From the NCBI RefSeq assembly GCF_018873765.1, contig NC_057918.1, positions 45,051,871 to 45,115,870 on the forward strand: a stretch of 64,000 nt of DNA, read 5' to 3'. Below are positions 58,501 through 64,000 of this stretch, piece by piece; position 1 is the first letter of the stretch; each line of letters begins with the position of its first letter. This DNA is from Telopea speciosissima. Taxonomy: Eukaryota > Streptophyta > Magnoliopsida > Proteales > Proteaceae. The position numbers were made by a program, and so were the translations under genes. Below the pieces are notes generated by a model that was given only the letters and a program-made list of their open reading frames with translations, was not told the DNA's origin and ran no database searches.

Positions 58501-61500
58501 TTATAATTCAAATAGTTGGGAACACTTCCCTCGCATTTCCTCTTCGTGTTCCCACGATGCTTCCTCTATGGGACAACTTCCCCACCGAACCTTGACGAAT
58601 GCGACCGTGCGGTTACGGAGATTATGTTCCTTTCTGTTAAATATCTCCGTTGGTTGTTCTTCATAGGTCATATCCACATCCAGTTGTTTAGGTTCAGCTG
58701 AGAGTACATGTGTCGATTTGTTGATGTACTTCCTTAGCATTGACACATGGAAAACATCATGGACGCCTTGCAAGGATGGCGGTAGTGCCAGTTGATACGC
58801 TACGGGTCCCACTTTATTGAGGACTTCATAAGGACCAATATATCATGGGCTTAGTTTGCCTTTCTTGTTGAAGTGTAGCAACCACTTCGTTGGAGATACT
58901 CGGAGAAATACCTTCTCTCCGACCCCAATCAATATTCTTCCTCCGATTGTCAGCATAAATCTTTTGTCTGGATTGGGCCGCTTTAATCTTTTCTCTAATT
59001 ATGTCCGCCTTCTTGCAGGTTGCCTGTATCATTTCAGGCCCAAGATACTTCCGTTCTCTGACTTCGTCCTAATACAACGGTGTATGACACTTTCGACCAT
59101 ACAAAGCTTCATATGGTGCCATGCTAATGGTGGAGTGGTAACTGTTGTTGTATGCAAATTCCACCAAGGGTATGTGGGCATCCCAACTATCATTCATTTC
59201 TAATATACAGGCTCTGAGCATGTGCTCCTGAGTCTGAATAGTTCTTTCAGACTGTCTGTCCATCTGAGGATGGAAAGCCGTGCTGAGATTTAGTTGAGAT
59301 CCCAGTGTCTATTGTAGACTCTTCCAAAATCTTAAGGTGAATCAGGGGGTCCCTGTCGTACACAATGCTGATAGGCACGCCATGCAAGCAGACTACATTT
59401 TCAATGTATAATTGGGTGAGCTTTTCCATTGAATAGTTTATTCTGATGGGAATAAAGTGAGCCACTTTCGTTAGTCCGTCCATTATCACCCAGATTGCAT
59501 TCATCCCTTTCCTGGTGTTGGATAGGTTGGTCACGAAATCCATGGTGATTCTCTCCCATTTCCACTCGGGAATAAGGAGTAGCTGCAATAACCCATACGG
59601 TTTGTATCTTTCTACCTTTGTTTGCTGGTAGGTGAGGCATTTGGATACGTATATGGCTATAGTCTGCTTCATTCTAATCCACCAATAGTACCTCTTTAGA
59701 TCCTTGTACATCTTTGTGCTCCCAGGGTGAATTGGATAGGGTGAGTTATGTGCTTCCCTCATAATTCGGTCCTGCACATCATAATCACCAGGCACACACA
59801 ATCTGTCTCTGAATTTTAATGCCTCATCGTGGGCCAACGAGAAATCTGGGTCCCTATGGACTCCACGCTGCACTTCTCAGATTATCTTGGCTAGATCGGC
59901 GTCTTTGGGCTGTTTTTCAATTATCACTTCCCGGATCGACGGTTGTATATCCATAGCTGCTAGTTGCATAGCCGTAAATTTTTGAGCTTCTTCTATCAGT
60001 CGCTCACTTACAACCAAGGAAGCGAGGGATGCGGTTTGGGATTTCCTACTTAATGCATCCGCAACTACGTTGGCCTTGCCAGGGTGGTATTGAATCTCAC
60101 AGTCATAATCCTTTACCAATTCCAACCACCGTCTCTGTCTCATATTCAACTCCTTCTGGGTGAAGAAATACTTTAGACTTTTATGATCGCTGAAGATCTC
60201 ACTCTTTTCACCATAGAGATAATGTCACCATATTTTCAATGCAAAGACTACCGCTGCCAACTCTAGGTCAAGAGTGGGGTAGTACTTTTCGTGTTCCTTC
60301 AACTACCTTGAGGCATAGGCGACCACTCTTTCTGCATCAATACACCGCCCAATCCTATTCAAGATGCGTCGGTGTATACCACCATTCCTCCAATGCCATC
60401 TGGAATAGTCAATACTGGCGCTGTCACCAATCGATTCCTTAACTCCCAAAACCTTTTCTCGTAAGCATCGTTCTACTCAAATTTTGCACCCTTCTTTGTC
60501 AGCTTTGTCATGGGTGCCGAGATGCGCGAGAAATTTTCAATAAATCGGCGATAGTACTCTGCTAAAACCAAAAAGCTTTGGATCTCAGTGGCATTCTTCA
60601 GAGTCTCCCACTCGAGAACCGCCTTTACCTTGTCTGGGTCTACCTTGATGATGTCTTTGGTGATGATGTGCCCCAAGAGTCCAATCTGGTGGAGCCAAAA
60701 TTTGCATTTGCTGAACTTGGCGAATAGCTGGTGCTCCTACAATCGCTGTAACACGAACGTAAAGTGTCGAGCATGCTCCTCTTCACTTTTGGAATATACC
60801 AGAATGTCGTCGATGAGTACAATGACGAACTTGTCCAATACATCATGGAACACCCTATTCATCATGTCCATGAATGCTGTCAGGGCATTAATTAACCCGA
60901 ACGATAGTACTAAAACTTCATACTGTCCGTATCAAGTTCTAAATGACGTCTTATGAATGTCGCCGGTCTTGATCTTCAATTGGTGGTATTCGGACCTAAG
61001 AGCAATCTTGGAGAAAACTCTTACTCCCTACAGTTGATCAAATAGGTCATCAATCCGTGGCAATGGGTATCGATTCTTGATCGTAAGCTTATTCAGTTCT
61101 CGATAATCGATGCACAATCGCATGCACCATCCTTCTTCTTTACGAATAACACGAGGGCTCCCCAAGGGGACACGCTAGGTCGTATGAATCCTTTCTTCAG
61201 CAAATCTTGTAGCTAGACCTACAATTCTTTTAATTCAATGGGTGCCATTCGGTATGGTGCCTTGGATACCAGTGCCGCACCAGAAATCAGATCGATTGCA
61301 AACTTCATCTCACGATTTGGTAGTAGCTGGGCCAGACTTCTGGAAAAACATCAAGAAATTCTCTAACGACATCAAGCTCTTGCAATGGCTTTCTCTTTGC
61401 CTTGGTATCCATTACTGTGGCCCAATAGCCTTGATATCCTTTATTCAACAACTTTCGTGCCTGGAGGGTGGATAAAATTATTCTTTTGGACCTCCTCATT

Positions 61501-61889
61501 GGTTCACTTTGGTATGTGAAAACTGAACCATCATCCAATTTGAATGTGATTTTCTACTCCACACACATGACGTTTGTTCCATAGGCGGATAGCAAATCCA
61601 TGCCTAGTACCACGTCAAAGTCCTTCATATCGAACTTCATCAGATGGGTAGTTAAGTTCTTCCCATAAATTTCCACCAAACAGGGGTCATAGACTTCCTT
61701 CCGGCTCACGACACTATTAGTCGATGTACTGACTACTAAATCATGCCCGATGTCCCTTGGTTGAACAGTCATCCTACTCACAAAAGTGTTGGAAACAAAA
61801 GAATAAGATGTATCTGAGTCAAATAATACTTGCGCGTGGGCGGATGAGACAATCAAGGTACCTAGGGTTTGTATAAAATAAGGATTCAA
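58501..61889 (-). pseudogene. G2 pol: protease, RT, RNase H, integrase, chromodomain
   Basis: Protease (61889-61554) reads LFDSDTSYSFV, so the DSG active-site glycine is replaced. Reverse transcriptase, in broken frames from about 61300 to 60720, keeps LIDDILVYS near 60800. RNase H starts at 60676 with MGHIITKD and ends at 59877 after [15 protein letters not shown]. Integrase (59873-59247) has HPGSTKMYKDLKRYYWW, CLTYQQTK (one zinc cysteine replaced by Y) and ITMDFVTNL with its catalytic D intact, and continues 59263-59069 with VEFAYNNSYHSTISMAPYEA. The end (58812-58501) has [11 protein letters not shown] and a readable chromodomain tail, [20 protein letters not shown]. The copy is dead but its integrase and chromodomain are more complete than in G1. 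Confidence 0.88.
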
Positions 61890-61935
61890 TTAAGTTTCCC
61901 TGCATCCACAGGTTATTTCCTACAATTTAGTAGTG

Positions 61936-63283
61936 TTAGGTGGACTTACCTGTCATCACTTCGGGATTCGCCTCCGCTTCTTCGTTAGTCAGTGCAAACA
62001 CTTTTCCTTGAGTCTGATTGTCCCGTGGCTGGAAGGGTCGAGTGTGGGACTGGTTTGGTGAGTAAGTGTTGTATCCGTGGTGCATGCATTCCCTAGCCAT
62101 TTGTCCTGCCTTGTGGCATACGTAACATATATTGGATACCACAGATGGTGGTGAGGCCAGGCTTGCTTGGTTCATTGCAAGTCGGGCGAGTGAAGCTACA
62201 GTTGTCGCTTGACTTTCAGTTGGTTGGGCAGGCCGGCTGTAAGTGGGGCGAAAAAGGTTCTGGCCCATATCTGGCCTATGATACTGAGTTGGGCTGGGGC
62301 TCGAACTAGTTCCTCGAAAAACCTTGTTCGGCCATCCAAAATGCTTATAGTTGCTTGGCCTCATGCCCAAGCCGGGCGACGCTGTAGCTTTCTCTTTCTC
62401 CTTCAATCTGTCTTCCATAATCTTTGTCTTGACGATCATTTGAGCGTAGTCCTAAATATATAGGATTAACAAAATAGACCCGATCTCTGGTTTGAGTCCT
62501 TTTTCAAATTTCTTTGTCTTACTAGCTTCCCCCTTCAGGTTTTCTAGAGCAAAATGGAACAAATCTTCAAATTGTTGCTGGTAGTCAAGGACGGTCTTGG
62601 TTCCTTGCACGAGAGCAGAGAACTCAGCTTCCTTTTTGTCTCTAAAGCTCTTAGGGAAGTAGTTCCTAAAGAAGACTTCTTTGAATTGCTCCCAGGTGGG
62701 ATTTGGATGAGCTACTTTAAGATTAGGCTTGGTTACCTTCCACCATGCTTCTGCCTCGTTCTGTAGCTGATATCCAGCACATATTAATTTCTGCGCATCT
62801 GTACATTCAAGTACATCAAATGCCTTTTCCAAGGTGCTAATCCACCGTTCTGGCTGCATTGCCTCAGAATTTATCTTGGAAAATGCAGGCGGCTAGAGCT
62901 TCTTGAATCTCTCCATCACCTTAGCTGTAGAGTATTCTGCTATGTTGAGGCACAGGTGGTCGGAATTGTATCGGCCAGTTGGGTGGTGGTGGTGGCACTG
63001 CTTGCTCTTGCATCATGGTTACAAATTGTGTAGTTATTTGGCCTAGCAACTCCTGTTAATGCTGCATTGTCCGCATCATGGTGGTCATGATGGTGTTCAC
63101 CTCTCTAGCTGCCATACCTGGCTGAGGTCCAGCAGTAGTAGCTTGGGCAGCCATTGGTACCCTCGGCAAAGTAACCGATACTTCAAAATTCTGAGCTTCG
63201 GCTCCATCCGATAGCTCAACTTCTGGGACGAATTGAGGGCGTCTTCCACGACGACCACCTCGGTTGGATCTAGTATTGACCAT
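61936..63283 (-). pseudogene. G2 gag, broken
   Basis: It opens MVNTRSNRGGRRGRRPQFVP (63283-63056), then 62859-62452 with QPERWISTLEKAFDVLEC and FRDKKEAEFSALVQG, then 62439-61936 with the zinc knuckle region. The knuckle at 62085-62126 reads CYVCHKAGQMAREC: the conserved histidine is Q (CAT to CAA on the coding strand), which should abolish normal zinc binding. Three frames and several stops divide the gene. Confidence 0.86.
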
Positions 63284-64000
63284 ATTTGATTCTCTGAAAG
63301 AAGCTTTATAATCAATATTCCCACACCCTTAACAGGAACAATTTATAATTTCTAACTATCACATGTACAATATCAATTGCACAGTTCCAGTGTAATAATG
63401 TTATCATTCCAGTAAGATGTGTTAATCACCAATTGTCATTGCTAAGACTTTTATGCCTATGAGGTGTTTTATGCCTTGATATGTTATGCATGATGTCATG
63501 TTAAAGATTTATGTTAAATAGTGGTTACTTAGTCTTATACCTGTACCTAGCATGCAAGTCTCTCCTGGTGATAAGAGCCTATACATATAGGTATCCTATA
63601 TCACTCCTAGCCTTGTCAGCTAGGGCAAGGTACACGTCAAGCTACGCTAGTCCGCTAGTATCTGCGAGTGTTAAGAAAACAATCAGTCGCTTTTCTGCCC
63701 GAGACTGAATCTCTCGAATCCAAGCTAGTCTCTTCCTCAGTCTCCTAATGTAGAGTATGTTGCTGGGCTCTCCAAGCCCGAACAACATAGCCTGGTCCTG
63801 CCATGGAGAATTTCGAAGTATCAGGTTTCTATGGTTACTTATCTTAAAATCATGTTTAGCACTATAGGTATTTAAAGCAACATAGACAGGAAGTTAAATG
63901 AATCAGTTCGAGATTGCATACAATGCAACAGTGTTCTACTGGGTCTAACACACCACTCTGGTTGGAATATGTTCTATGTATGAATTTCTTATTTTGCTTT
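63284..64000 (-). other. Start of the G2 leader
   Basis: Homologous to 46257-47000 upstream of G1 gag, with substitutions and small indels. No reading frame is supported. The window ends before the position where G1 has its antisense frame. Confidence 0.8.

Larger units (their letters stand above)
55230..64000 (-). mobile_element. Chromodomain Ty3/gypsy retrotransposon G2, cut by window edge
   Basis: A second member of the G1 family in the same orientation. It has a 3' LTR at 55230-58455, polypurine tract AAGGTGGGGAGAAATG (minus strand, ending at the LTR), chromodomain-integrase-RNase H-RT-protease-gag reading up to 63283, and the beginning of the leader to the window end. The pentamer GCTAA precedes the LTR at 55225-55229; its partner would lie beyond 64000. 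Confidence 0.9.

Noticed and set aside
1..64000. CRISPR arrays, bacterial operons, phage or integrative elements
   Set aside because: No regularly spaced repeats, ribosome-binding sites or bacterial gene layout were seen; introns and plant retroelements indicate a plant nuclear genome.

Overview
This window looks like nuclear DNA of a flowering plant. It is AT-rich and packed with plant-type transposable elements (Ty1/copia, Ty3/gypsy, a LINE, Mutator-like, hAT, MITE and Helitron-like sequences). Its only recognisable host genes are an intron-bearing HMG-box gene and a short captured AAA-ATPase fragment. The species cannot be named from the sequence. No intact protein-coding host gene was found; every recognised reading frame carries stops or frameshifts. 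All calls were made by eye, with no database search.

Layout. 1-4.55 kb: intergenic repeat debris, a tRNA-like gene at 0.98-1.07 kb (minus strand), and a truncated copia element (5' LTR plus gag, minus strand). 4.55-9.64 kb: a 5'-truncated LINE on the plus strand ending in a poly-A tail. 9.67-11.06 kb: a Mutator-like element with long inverted repeats that carries a piece of a BCS1-type AAA-ATPase gene (Pack-MULE). 11.09-11.29 kb: a fold-back MITE. 11.83-23.17 kb: an HMGB6/3xHMG-box pseudogene, split in its third recognisable exon by a 9.1 kb copia element (12541-21625) with a 5 bp target duplication. Just after the gene come a 2.2 kb LTR element without pol (23309-25468) and a 3.4 kb solo-LTR-like unit (25666-29086), each with a 5 bp target duplication.

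29.5-33.4 kb: a large inverted duplication with Helitron-like 3' ends that face each other across an (AT)n tract, plus a probable solo LTR inside. 34966-37035: a non-autonomous hAT-type element with 12 bp inverted repeats and an 8 bp target duplication. 39.1-52.6 kb: a chromodomain Ty3/gypsy element (G1, minus strand) with LTRs of about 3.2 kb and a degraded antisense reading frame in its leader. 52.6-55.2 kb: part of a third, related LTR. 55.23-64.0 kb: a second member of the G1 family (G2, minus strand), cut by the window edge.

How it fits together. This is a nested-insertion record. Target duplications order several events: the copia element is younger than the HMG-box gene, and the 2.2 kb element entered downstream of the gene's stop. 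Many of the stops read as C-to-T or G-to-A changes, as expected from decay of methylated transposons. The observations most worth follow-up are a shared layout of different palindromic tags in three LTR families, the antisense frame in G1, the Pack-MULE with palindromes at its inner TIR borders, and the possibility that the HMG-box fragment was carried by a Helitron.
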